Shown here piece by piece: positions 8,352 to 15,312 of a stretch of DNA of 32,524 nt. Below the pieces are notes generated by a model, which ran no database searches, was not told the DNA's origin, and was given only the letters and a program-made list of their open reading frames with translations. The stretch lies in contig NZ_LWBL02000073.1 of assembly GCF_001644195.2 (NCBI RefSeq), positions 1 through 32,524 of the forward strand. The letters are read 5' to 3'. This stretch comes from Bacillus marinisedimentorum. GTDB taxonomy: Bacteria > Bacillota > Bacilli > Bacillales > Bacillaceae_O. Position numbers and translations under genes: made by a program. The stretch's first letter is position 1. Every line of letters begins with the position of its first letter.

Positions 8352-8984
8352 TTGGAAAAAGTAGATTATAAGCAAGAAATGAAAGGTCTCTATGATGCGA
8401 CAGAAGAAAACGTGCTGATTGAAGTGCCGGGTATGAATTTTGTCATGATTGACGGGGAAGGCAACCCGGATACTTCCGCAGTGTTTCAGCAAAGTGCCGA
8501 CGCTCTTCAAGCCGTTTCTTATACGCTTAAATCGAAATCCAGAAATGTCGGCAAAGATTACGACATCATGCCGCTCGAAGCGTTATGGTACATGGGCAAT
8601 ATCCGCAACTTTTCCAGATTCAGAAAAGACAGTTGGAAATGGACACTTATGATTATGCAGCCAGACCACATCACTGCAAATATGATGAAAAAAGCTGCGG
8701 CTGAAGTTGCAGCAAAACAAGATCTCCCGCTCCTGGAAAGTTTGCGGTTTGAACGCTTCAACGAAGGGTTATCCGCCCAGGTCCTTTACAAAGGACCGTA
8801 TAGTGAAGAACATGATACGATTATGAAACTTCATGATTTCATTAAAGCAGAAGGGTACGAACCAGTCGGAAAACATCATGAAATCTATTTAAGTAATCCG
8901 GAAAATACAGAACCTGCCGATTTAAAAACAATCATAAGGCAGCCGGTCGCACTTCATCCGGCCGCATCAGGTTATAATGTGTGA
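8352..8984 (+). CDS. GyrI-like small-molecule-binding domain protein
   Basis: The 210-residue protein has the GyrI-like fold of SbmC/Rob C-terminal domains in a stand-alone form. It begins MEKVDYKQEMKGLYDA and contains VMIDGEGNPDTS, LEALWYMG, QPDHIT and a later GLSAQVLYKGPYSEEHDTI segment with the conserved G-P-Y. In homologues this barrel binds or hydrolyses small hydrophobic compounds. The chosen start is TTG 8352, with two overlapping GGAGG elements just upstream. An in-frame ATG at 8289 would add 21 residues without family similarity and with no ribosome-binding site. No DNA-binding domain is present, so it is not a MerR or AraC regulator. Confidence 0.85.
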   Translation: MEKVDYKQEMKGLYDATEENVLIEVPGMNFVMIDGEGNPDTSAVFQQSADALQAVSYTLKSKSRNVGKDYDIMPLEALWYMGNIRNFSRFRKDSWKWTLMIMQPDHITANMMKKAAAEVAAKQDLPLLESLRFERFNEGLSAQVLYKGPYSEEHDTIMKLHDFIKAEGYEPVGKHHEIYLSNPENTEPADLKTIIRQPVALHPAASGYNV

Positions 8985-8988
8985 TTGC

Positions 8989-9028
8989 AAAAAGCCCGCT
9001 TCTCCATGTAGGAAAGCGGGCTTTTTGT
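8989..9028 (+). terminator. Intrinsic terminator after the GyrI-like gene
   Basis: AAAAAGCCCGCTT (8989-9001) pairs with AAAGCGGGCTTTTT (9013-9026), a strong GC stem with a T tract. The A tract on the left would allow it to work in both directions. Bases 9031-9229 beyond it hold no gene I can support. Confidence 0.92.
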
Positions 9029-9229
9029 GTGAGGAATGAATATGAAAAAGGACTTGCTGTAGGTATCCATCACATTAGGCCGCTTGGACGTATGCGGGCG
9101 TTGGATCCTGTTGGTGAGCATGCTGGCGGACGGGAAGCCCTGCGGGAATGAAAGACTCTTAAAATGAGTGGATCAGCCTGGAATTGAAGGAAAACTGCTC
9201 AATAAACAGGTGGATGGATTGAAAGGCAG

Positions 9230-9796
9230 TCACTGCATCGGATCGTCGGGAGTGTTGACATAAATAACAACAGGTTCGCCTGCTTTTACCGGTCCTGGGC
9301 GTTCAACCGAACCGACAATGCCGCGGCGCCTTTTTGCAGCGGGGACGAAATTCCTAGTAAGCCCTCGATGTCCGGCAAACTGTTTCTGGATGACGGCGCC
9401 TGGCAGGGTACACGGTAAATTGATCGATTCACAGACAATTCCAGCGCCTGATGAAAACAAAATTCTCGATCCGGCCGGGAGCATCGTCAAGTCATTAATT
9501 CCTTTTAACAGCATATTGGCTCCAAGCCATTCAGGTTTGATTTCCGGTAAGTCAAGCTCTAGGGCAACCGCTTTCATCTCCTCGGCCGAAAGGATGCTGA
9601 TTTGCCTGCGGTTAAGAATCTCCGTCCCTTTTGGGTACATCGGCTGCCGTACATCCGCAGGATAAGTTGTCCCAAAATGGCGGTCACCGCGTATCCCGCC
9701 AAATTCAAGCACTGTCTCTTCTATCCGGCGCGACACAAATGTATCCGGGTCATCCGCAATCAACAAAGCTTCCAAAACAGCTTCCACCTTCTTCAC
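9230..9796 (-). CDS. MOSC domain protein
   Basis: This 188-residue protein has the MOSC fold (molybdenum cofactor sulfurase C-terminal domain). It shows GGIRGDRHFGTTYPA near residue 33, a LNRRQISILSAEEM segment, WLGANMLLKG and the conserved cysteine in SINLPCTLPG, then FVPAAKRRRGIVGSVERPG. Stand-alone MOSC proteins handle sulfur or molybdenum cofactor, for example in N-hydroxylated base reduction, but no molybdenum enzyme lies nearby. The start is GTG 9796 with GGGGGCG seven bases before it. It is followed by its own stretch without genes and faces the GyrI-like gene convergently. Confidence 0.88.
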   Translation of the reverse strand: MKKVEAVLEALLIADDPDTFVSRRIEETVLEFGGIRGDRHFGTTYPADVRQPMYPKGTEILNRRQISILSAEEMKAVALELDLPEIKPEWLGANMLLKGINDLTMLPAGSRILFSSGAGIVCESINLPCTLPGAVIQKQFAGHRGLTRNFVPAAKRRRGIVGSVERPGPVKAGEPVVIYVNTPDDPMQ

Positions 9797-9886
9797 AAAA
9801 TCGCCCCCTATTTCCCTGTCAAATATGTAATATTTTTAGCCGTTTCGATAAAATAACCAGATTAAATAAAAAAAGTGTAACACAGA

Positions 9887-9919
9887 TTGCCTGGCAATTG
9901 CGAGGCAATTGCCAGGCAA
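9887..9919. repeat. Palindromic repeat, GGCAATTGCC family, copy 1
   Basis: TTGCCTGGCAATTGC (9887-9901) and its exact complement (9905-9919) are split by GAG, giving a 15-bp perfect inverted repeat. It lies just past the bshB2 terminator. The second half holds the 10-base core GGCAATTGCC found again at 21470 and 22112. It differs from copy 2 by having two partly overlapping palindromes. Confidence 0.85.
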
Positions 9920-9933
9920 TGCAACAACCCGCT

Positions 9934-9966
9934 AAAAAAAAAGCTGCCCGCGCAGCCGGGCAGCTT
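9934..9966 (-). terminator. Intrinsic terminator of yojF-bshB2
   Basis: AAGCTGCCCG (9941-9950) pairs with CGGGCAGCTT (9957-9966). The minus strand continues into nine T residues, 11 bases beyond the bshB2 stop. Confidence 0.93.
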
Positions 9967-9976
9967 GATCCATCAA

Positions 9977-10654
9977 TCAATCGTTCCATTTATAATGCCA
10001 GAACCGCTCGGTGCCGATCCATTCCATGGCTTCTGGTTCCTGTGCTTTCAGGCGTTCGCCGATGGCATTGCGGAAGCCTTCTGCCTGGGAGCGGTGCGCC
10101 TGGATGGCAGCGATTTTTTTGTCTGCCGCTGCTGTAACATCCCTGACAATATCAGGTTCGCCCAGGTCTTCCAGTGTGTTTTTCGAAAAAGCCACACAAT
10201 CGACCTGGGGGCGTTCTGCTTCCGGGATGCGTTCTGCCGCCCGGATGACAGCTGCTCCCATTGTGTCATGGTCAGGATGAACGCTGTAGCCTGGATAGAA
10301 TGTCAAAATCAATGACGGCTTCACTTCATCGATCACTTCGGAAATTTTATCCGCAATTTCATCAAGGTCTTCAAACTCCATTGTTTTATCACGGTACCCG
10401 AGCATGCGCAAATCATCAATTCCGACCACTTTGACGGCTTCCATAAGCTCCTTTTTCCGTATATCCCGCAGTGTTTCACGGGTTGCAAACGGAGGATTTC
10501 CCATATTCCGTCCCATTTCGCCGAGCGTACCGCATACATATGTGACCGGCACTCCCATTTCCGCATACATCGATATTGTCCCTGAACAGGAAAACGCCTC
10601 ATCATCCGGATGAGGAAAAGCGATCATTACATGTCTTTCTTTATCCATATCCAT
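9977..10654 (-). CDS. bshB2: Bacillithiol biosynthesis deacetylase BshB2
   Basis: This zinc-dependent LmbE-family deacetylase removes the acetyl group from GlcNAc-malate to give GlcN-malate, the second step in making bacillithiol, the main low-molecular-weight thiol of Bacillus. The N-terminal metal motif FPHPDDEAFSCSG and the second HPDHDTMG motif (near residue 112) are intact, and length (225 residues) matches YojG. AAGGAGG lies four bases before ATG 10654 and ten before ATG 10648, so either start is possible. It follows yojF by nine bases in the same order as B. subtilis yojF-yojG. BshB1-type paralogues usually occur elsewhere in the genome. Confidence 0.95.
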   Translation of the reverse strand: MDMDKERHVMIAFPHPDDEAFSCSGTISMYAEMGVPVTYVCGTLGEMGRNMGNPPFATRETLRDIRKKELMEAVKVVGIDDLRMLGYRDKTMEFEDLDEIADKISEVIDEVKPSLILTFYPGYSVHPDHDTMGAAVIRAAERIPEAERPQVDCVAFSKNTLEDLGEPDIVRDVTAAADKKIAAIQAHRSQAEGFRNAIGERLKAQEPEAMEWIGTERFWHYKWND

Positions 10655-10663
10655 TCTGCCTCC

Positions 10664-11011
10664 TTACTCGAAAGGTGCCGGGTTGAGCTGCAGGGCAACC
10701 GCAAGTTTTCCATCTGCATCGTGTCCCGCAATGAGAATCCTGCCCTTTTCATCATTTTCCCAGTGGGTCAAGCCTTCAGCATAAACCCAGCCGATTTCCA
10801 ATTTCAATCCGACGCGGTACGGTCCTTCACCAGCCACTTTCCCGCGCGAATATTGTATTTCAGCGTTTCTGATATATGCCCCGACATTCATTTTCGCTTC
10901 TCCGTGGTGTGTAGCATAGGCACCATTGGTTGTTTCAAGGTGCAAATAAAGTCGCTGTCCGGTTAAATGATCTATGGCGATCTGCAGGTCACTTTTATTG
11001 ATCGGTTCCAA
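10664..11011 (-). CDS. yojF: YojF family protein (DUF1806)
   Basis: This small cytoplasmic protein is found next to bshB2 across bacilli, and its biochemical role is unknown to me. Conserved blocks include LYLHLETTNGAYATHH, VGAYIRNAEIQYSRG, EGPYRVGLKLE and GWVYAEGLTHWE. The frame runs up to an ATG at 11047, but the better start is TTG 11011 (or the adjacent TTG 11014). AAAGGAGGAG sits immediately upstream, and homologues begin with a sequence like MxPI, matching MEPINKSDLQ. This gives 115 residues. Pairing with bshB2 suggests a function in bacillithiol metabolism (inference). Confidence 0.9.
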   Translation of the reverse strand: MEPINKSDLQIAIDHLTGQRLYLHLETTNGAYATHHGEAKMNVGAYIRNAEIQYSRGKVAGEGPYRVGLKLEIGWVYAEGLTHWENDEKGRILIAGHDADGKLAVALQLNPAPFE

Positions 11012-11149
11012 CAAATTCTCCTCCTTTGCCAGCCAAAACATTGTCACGTTTTCTCATGTATGTATCTTACTAAAAAATACTCCGGATGTCTTGTTAAAGG
11101 AGTTGATCCGGCTGTGCCCATTTTGGGAGGAGATGCTTTGACAGCCTAT

Positions 11150-11177
11150 ACAATTCTTTTCCGGCAGGCATAGTCTA
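11150..11177 (+). promoter_or_regulatory. SigK-type sporulation promoter of spoVIF
   Basis: CATAGTCTA (11169-11177) is an exact match to the SigK -10 consensus CATANNNTA, and ACA lies at 11150-11152 with a 16-base spacer. It is about 30 bases before the spoVIF start, and the B. subtilis gene is likewise expressed late in the mother cell. Confidence 0.7.
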
Positions 11178-11205
11178 ACCATAACGACGGGAAGGAGGAG
11201 AAAAC

Positions 11206-11463
11206 ATGGCTGGCAACAAAAATGTTTTCAACAACATCGAGAAAAAGAGCGGTGTGAACATGAGTGAAATCATGAAACTCGCCGATTCATTAAAAAATGC
11301 TGATTTCAGTGACGAAAAAACGGTGCGCAAAATTGTTCGGCGTGTCGGAAAAATCGCCAACCGCAATGTCAGCAAGGAGCAGGAAGATAAACTTGTCAAA
11401 GCAATCACGAGCGGGAAAGTGCCGAAGGATATCAACTCCCTGGCAAAAATGATGAAAAAGTAA
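11206..11463 (+). CDS. spoVIF: Stage VI sporulation protein F
   Basis: This 85-residue protein belongs to the SpoVIF (YjcC) family, needed in B. subtilis for proper spore coat assembly and lysozyme resistance late in sporulation. The family pattern is visible throughout: NVFNNIEKKSGVN at the start, ILMKLADSLKNA-like sequence, FSDEKTVRKIVRRVG and VSKEQEDKLVKAI, ending in a basic KMMKK. GGAAGGAGG lies about nine bases upstream of the ATG and a SigK-type promoter precedes it. It diverges from yojF-bshB2 and is followed by a repeat-like element with a bidirectional terminator. Confidence 0.93.
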   Translation: MAGNKNVFNNIEKKSGVNMSEIMKLADSLKNADFSDEKTVRKIVRRVGKIANRNVSKEQEDKLVKAITSGKVPKDINSLAKMMKK

Positions 11464-11473
11464 ATGGATATTT

Positions 11474-11639
11474 TGAGGCTGGGACATAACTAAACTACCC
11501 AACTCTATAGACGAATAATTTCATGTTAAGAAGCCATAAAGTAAAAAAATCCGAACTAATGCGAAATTCTATTTAGTGCTTCGCAACATAGTTCGGATTT
11601 TTCTTTGATTAAAATACGTTTGTCCCCGTCTCTTCCTCA
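11474..11639. repeat. MITE-like intergenic element with imperfect terminal inverted repeats
   Basis: The left end TGAGGCTGGGACATAAC (from about 11474) resembles the complement of the right end (GTTTGTCCCC...CTTCCTCA, to about 11639), giving imperfect terminal inverted repeats around a central hairpin. I recall GAGGCTGGGACA-type sequences as dispersed intergenic repeats in Bacilli. No transposase frame is present. It fills the whole gap between the convergent spoVIF and NUDIX genes. Confidence 0.5.
11543..11603. terminator. Bidirectional terminator between spoVIF and the NUDIX gene
   Basis: AAAAATCCGAACT (about 11545-11557) pairs with AGTTCGGATTTTT (11590-11602), with an inner GCGAA/TTCGC stem. 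An A tract lies on one side and a T tract on the other, so it can end both convergent transcripts. Confidence 0.8.
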
Positions 11640-11642
11640 AGT

Positions 11643-12110
11643 TTAGCGGATAATCGGCCTTTCTTCATCAGAAAAATAGTCTTCAAAAAACATGGTCTGG
11701 GATGTGAAGATGTTGGTTGGAAGGGCATCAAGCGGAAAAAAATCATTTCTCATTGATTCCTCGGTTTTTTCCTTCAACTCACCAACGAAATCCCGGCATG
11801 TGAAAATAATCTGCACCATATATACCTGGTCACCATTCGCGAATGTCTTGTCAAAATCTTTACCTGAATAAATTCCGAACAGTTCGAGTTTCCCGGGTTT
11901 GATTCCGGTTTCCTCAAACACTTCCCTTCTGGCAGTCTCCTGGACCGTTTCATTGAATTCCATAAAGCCGCCTGGTATCCCCCATTGGCCGTTATCAGCG
12001 CGCTGCTGAAGCAATAACCGGTTTTCATCGTCAAAAACAAATGCCCCGGCCACGACCATGATGACTTTCTCATGGCCGACCAGTGAGCGGATATGCGATA
12101 TATAGTCCAT
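11643..12110 (-). CDS. NUDIX hydrolase
   Basis: This 155-residue pyrophosphohydrolase cleaves a nucleoside diphosphate linked to another group, with magnesium. The NUDIX box is complete: GGFMEFNETVQETA then RREVFEETGI (about residues 48-70, G-x5-E-x7-REVFEETG). The preceding NGQWGIPGG and LLLQQRAD are typical of the fold. Specific substrates (nucleotide sugars, ADP-ribose, oxidised nucleotides) cannot be assigned. AAAGGAG lies seven bases before the ATG. The 3' end abuts the repeat-like element and shared terminator. Confidence 0.93.
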   Translation of the reverse strand: MDYISHIRSLVGHEKVIMVVAGAFVFDDENRLLLQQRADNGQWGIPGGFMEFNETVQETARREVFEETGIKPGKLELFGIYSGKDFDKTFANGDQVYMVQIIFTCRDFVGELKEKTEESMRNDFFPLDALPTNIFTSQTMFFEDYFSDEERPIIR

Positions 12111-12245
12111 TTTATTTCTCCTTTCTGCAGTTCAGCTGTACACCAGTCCTTTCAATATATCACTTTTTCCTCGATTTATTAGGGGAGTTTGTGCATTGGA
12201 ACTTAAAAGTTCGTGCAGCTCACAAAAATAACCGCGTGCTCTGTT

Positions 12246-12259
12246 CGAATATCTGTTCG
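12246..12259 (+). promoter_or_regulatory. Possible degenerate LexA (SOS) box upstream of topB
   Basis: CGAATATCTGTTCG matches the core GAAC-N4-GTTC of the Bacillus LexA box with one mismatch (GAAT), and has further mismatches at the less conserved positions. It lies directly before a possible -10 element TAAAAT (12265-12270), 44 bases upstream of topB, which is where a repressor would act. The match is weak. Confidence 0.3.
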
Positions 12260-12302
12260 TCTGGTAAAATCGGGATACAGCATAAAAAGAAGGGGATCAG
12301 CC

Positions 12303-14504
12303 ATGAAGGTCATTATTGCCGAAAAACCGGACCAGGGGATGGCGCTTGCCGCCCAGTTCAAACCGAAAAAGAGGGAAGGGTACGCTGAAATTCCGCCGCA
12401 TGAGCTTTTCCCGGACGGAGCCTATGTGACATGGGCGGTCGGCCACTTATTTGAGCTGCTTGCACCGGATGAATACAACAAGGATTGGAAGCGATGGCGG
12501 AAAGAAACCCTGCCGATTGTCCCCGAGAGATTCAAATATAAAGTCATGAGATCGAAAGCCAAACAATTCAATATTATAAAAAAGCTTCTTGCCAAGCCGG
12601 AAGTGGATGAAATCATCATTGCCGGAGATGCCGGGCGTGAAGGTGAGCTGATTGTCAGGACAATCATTCATATGAGCGGTGCGAAGAAACCGATGAAGCG
12701 TCTGTGGATATCTTCTTTGACGCCGAAAGCGATCTACAGCGGATTTGCTTCGCTGCTTTCTGAGGAAGATACCCGGAACCTATATTATGAAGCCTACACA
12801 AGAGCCTGTGCCGACTGGCTTGTCGGCATGAATGCATCTCGGATATACACGCTCTTGCTAAAGGAAAAGGGCGTATCCGATGTGTTTTCGGCCGGCAGGG
12901 TCCAGACTCCGACACTTGCGCTCATCGTAAAGCGCGAGCAGGAAATTGCCGACTTCAAGTCGGAACCGTTCTGGGAAGTGACGGCTGAGTTCAATATGGA
13001 AGGAAAGCGGTACGAAGGAAAATGGCAGAAAGACGGTGACAGCCGCTTGAAAGATGCAAAGACAGCAGAAGCGGTTGCGGCGTTTTGCCGGGACAAGCCG
13101 GCAGAGGTCACCAGGGTGGAAAAAGAACGGAAAATATATCAGCCGCCTTATTTATTCAATTTATCGGCTCTGCAGGCGACTGCAAATAAGACGTTCAAGT
13201 TTTCTCCGAAGAAAACGCTCGATATTGCCCAGAAACTATATCAGAAAGGGATCCTCTCCTATCCGCGTTCCGATTCAAGTTTCGTTACGCGCGGAGAAGC
13301 AGAAACGTTTCCCGAAATACTTGGTAAGTTGTCGGGTTTCAGCCGGTACAACGACTTTTTTCCGTTGCCGTATCCTTCCATCATGGACAACAAGCGGTTT
13401 GTAAACGATAAAAAAGTGACGGATCACTATGCCATCATTCCGACCGAACAGGTGAAAGATCCGGAAAAGCTTCCGCCCGATGAGCAGAAAATCTATGACC
13501 TGGTCGTGCGAAGGCTGATTGCCGCTCACTATGATAATGCCATATTCGACTATACGTCCGTTAAAACGCTTGTGGATCAACGCGCCGAGTTTCTTTCGAA
13601 AGGGAAACAGCAAGTCCAGGCGGGCTGGCGTACGGTTATATTTGAAAAAGAATCAAGTAAAACCGGAAGCGATGAACAGCTGCTGCCTGCGCTTGAAGAG
13701 GCGGAACAGGGACACGTAACAGAAGTTGAGGTAAAAGAAAGCAAGACAAAACCGCTAAAACGATATACCGAAGGCCAGCTGATCACCCTCATGAAAACAG
13801 CAGGGAAGCTTCTTGAAGACACAGATCTTGAAAAAGTACTTGCGAAAACGGAAGGGCTCGGGACAGAGGCGACAAGAGCCGGCATCATCACCCTGTTGAA
13901 ACAGCGTAAATATATTGAAATCAAAAAGAATCAGGTGTTTGCTACCGAAAAAGGTATTCTTCTGATTGAAGCGATTTCAAGCGATATCCTAACCTCACCG
14001 GAAATGACGGCGAAATGGGAACAACGGCTTGCGGAAATCGGCGAAGGAAAAGCGTCTGCCTCTGCATTTATGGAGCAGATCAAAAAACTGTCGAATAAAG
14101 TGATCAACGATGCCCTTGAAACATCGGATTCCTGGACATTTGGCGATATCGATCTTACAAGCATTCCTACCCAGCGGAAAGGGCGGGGCGGCAAAAAGAC
14201 GGCGGGGGCATCCGAACCGATTGGCACGTGTAAGCGGTGCGGCGGCAAGGTCGTCGATAAGGGCTCCTTTTATGGATGTACAAGTTATCGTGATAACGGC
14301 TGCAAATTCACCATTTCCAAAAAGGTGCTTGGAAAAACGATCACTAAAAGCAATGCAGGCAAACTGCTCGCGATGGGAAGCACCAATCTCATAAAAGGAT
14401 TCAAAAAAGGCGATAAAGTTTTCGATGCCTATTTGTCCTGGAATGAGCATGAAAAGAAAACAGAGTTTCGGTTTGATCCTGCCCCAGCTGAAAAGCAGGG
14501 GTGA
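12303..14504 (+). CDS. topB: DNA topoisomerase III
   Basis: This type IA topoisomerase (733 residues) relaxes and decatenates DNA by passing a single strand through a transient break, in concert with RecQ-type helicases. The Toprim domain shows IIAEKPDQG at residue 4 and DAGREGE at 109-115. The nucleophile is Tyr320 in ILSYPRSDS. A C-terminal zinc-ribbon-like unit has the cysteines in CKRCGG and YGCTSYRDNGC, followed by a TopB-type tail. The ATG at 12303 begins the conserved MKVIIAEKPD, though the frame is open for 30 codons upstream. Length is as in B. subtilis TopB (727). A hairpin at about 14511-14556 follows the stop but lacks a good T tract. Confidence 0.96.
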   Translation: MKVIIAEKPDQGMALAAQFKPKKREGYAEIPPHELFPDGAYVTWAVGHLFELLAPDEYNKDWKRWRKETLPIVPERFKYKVMRSKAKQFNIIKKLLAKPEVDEIIIAGDAGREGELIVRTIIHMSGAKKPMKRLWISSLTPKAIYSGFASLLSEEDTRNLYYEAYTRACADWLVGMNASRIYTLLLKEKGVSDVFSAGRVQTPTLALIVKREQEIADFKSEPFWEVTAEFNMEGKRYEGKWQKDGDSRLKDAKTAEAVAAFCRDKPAEVTRVEKERKIYQPPYLFNLSALQATANKTFKFSPKKTLDIAQKLYQKGILSYPRSDSSFVTRGEAETFPEILGKLSGFSRYNDFFPLPYPSIMDNKRFVNDKKVTDHYAIIPTEQVKDPEKLPPDEQKIYDLVVRRLIAAHYDNAIFDYTSVKTLVDQRAEFLSKGKQQVQAGWRTVIFEKESSKTGSDEQLLPALEEAEQGHVTEVEVKESKTKPLKRYTEGQLITLMKTAGKLLEDTDLEKVLAKTEGLGTEATRAGIITLLKQRKYIEIKKNQVFATEKGILLIEAISSDILTSPEMTAKWEQRLAEIGEGKASASAFMEQIKKLSNKVINDALETSDSWTFGDIDLTSIPTQRKGRGGKKTAGASEPIGTCKRCGGKVVDKGSFYGCTSYRDNGCKFTISKKVLGKTITKSNAGKLLAMGSTNLIKGFKKGDKVFDAYLSWNEHEKKTEFRFDPAPAEKQG

Positions 14505-14604
14505 AATAAAAGAAATTTCTTCCGGCGCTTTTCAAGCGTGTTGGAAGGAATTTACTTAAAAAAGACAGAATAGTAAGTAAATATAAAGGGGGGGGGAAGG
14601 TTTC

Positions 14605-14937
14605 ATGAAAGATAACCAGTTTGCTGACTATGAGGAATTTTGGCCGTTTTATTTAAGCCAGCACAGTAAGCCGAAAACAAGAGCCTGGCATTTTGTCGGC
14701 ACATCATGTGTCTTTTTATTTATCATTCTAGCTTTCGTGGTGGAATGGTGGCTTGTGTTTCTGGCACCTGTTGTGGCTTACGGACTGGCATGGTACAGTC
14801 ATTTTTTAATTGAGGGCAATAGACCGGCGACTTTCGGACACCCTGTCTGGTCACTTCGCGCCGACTTCAGAATGTATTTTTATATCCTCAGCGGAAAAAT
14901 AGGTGAAGAGCTGGATAAATATAAAATTTCCGCCTAA
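14605..14937 (+). CDS. Mpo1-like (DUF962) small membrane protein
   Basis: This 110-residue protein of the YGL010w/Mpo1 family has two adjacent hydrophobic segments (about residues 33-62). The conserved histidines are all present: Q-H-S-K-P-x-T-R-x-x-H-F-x-G-T at the N-terminus, WYSHFLIEGNRPATF and GHPVWSLRADFRMY. In yeast Mpo1 is an iron-dependent dioxygenase that shortens 2-hydroxy fatty acids by one carbon. A like role in lipid turnover is possible here but unproven for bacteria as far as I know. A run of eight or nine G residues at the Shine-Dalgarno position, six bases before the ATG, is unusual. Confidence 0.85.
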   Translation: MKDNQFADYEEFWPFYLSQHSKPKTRAWHFVGTSCVFLFIILAFVVEWWLVFLAPVVAYGLAWYSHFLIEGNRPATFGHPVWSLRADFRMYFYILSGKIGEELDKYKISA

Positions 14938-14960
14938 GCTGCCGTCAGGGCAGCTTTTTA
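14936..14960 (+). terminator. Intrinsic terminator overlapping the DUF962 stop codon
   Basis: AAGCTGCC (14936-14943) pairs with GGCAGCTT (14949-14956) and runs into five T residues. The stem begins inside the TAA stop. Confidence 0.85.
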
Positions 14961-15110
14961 CCGTATTCGTATAAGCTGAAAGGAAGGAAGTCTTTTGATG
15001 CTGCGGCCACTATTAAGAATATGATTAAATGGAACGATGCCTCTGTCTTCGCCTGAGGAGAGCCAATCAGCGAGTTTTCTATAATGGCAGGAAAGCAGGA
15101 GGATTTACCT

Positions 15111-15179
15111 GTGTGTACGTCAGCACCTAAGGTCTTAAATATTGAATTCCTCCACAAAAATTCAGGCATTTATGCCTGA
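15111..15179 (+). CDS. Possible 22-codon small ORF with strong ribosome-binding site
   Basis: A GTG at 15111 follows AGGAGG (15097-15102) at eight bases and opens a frame of 22 codons (MCTSAPKVLNIEF..., ending GIYA). Its TGA lies inside a perfect terminator stem at 15156-15185. A TATAAT at 15080-15085 lies upstream, but I see no matching -35 box. The layout (promoter-like box, strong SD, short frame, terminator) resembles a tiny transcription unit. The protein resembles nothing I know, and it could be a relic or a small RNA. Confidence 0.3.
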   Translation: MCTSAPKVLNIEFLHKNSGIYA

Positions 15180-15185
15180 ATTTTT
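15156..15185. terminator. Perfect hairpin, probable bidirectional terminator
   Basis: AAAAATTCAGGCA (15156-15168) and TGCCTGAATTTTT (15173-15185) form a 13-bp stem with a TTTA loop, with A and T tracts at either side. It is not the terminator of the DUF962 gene, which has its own at 14936. It therefore ends another transcript, perhaps the small frame at 15111. Nothing else was recognised in 14961-15247. Confidence 0.75.
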
Positions 15186-15247
15186 CATGAAGTTGGCATC
15201 TGATGCCTTACTTAATTGTGACCCTTTGAAAAATTGATAGAAAGCAG

Positions 15248-15291
15248 TTGTGCCGTGTGGTACGATTTTACTATACATAGAAAATCGTACC
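15248..15291 (+). promoter_or_regulatory. Chemoreceptor promoter overlapped by an 11-bp inverted repeat
   Basis: TTGTGC (15248-15253) and TATACA (15272-15277) form a possible SigA-type promoter with an 18-base spacer. GGTACGATTTT (15259-15269) and AAAATCGTACC (15281-15291) are exact complements flanking the -10 box. The position suggests an operator for a repressor, or a hairpin at the 5' end of the transcript. No SigD-type (flagellar) promoter pattern was seen. Confidence 0.55.
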
Positions 15292-15312
15292 AATGGAGAC
15301 GGGGGAAGGGCA

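Noticed and set aside
9031-9229. Possible gene relic between the GyrI-like and MOSC genes
   Set aside because: Short open stretches exist in two frames but no recognisable protein family, start or SD could be supported.
14511-14556. Hairpin after topB considered as a terminator
   Set aside because: The stem is present but no adequate T tract follows, so it was only mentioned in the topB entry.
14945-15169. 74-codon frame on the minus strand
   Set aside because: It overlaps the terminator and hairpin region, has no ribosome-binding site and resembles no protein.
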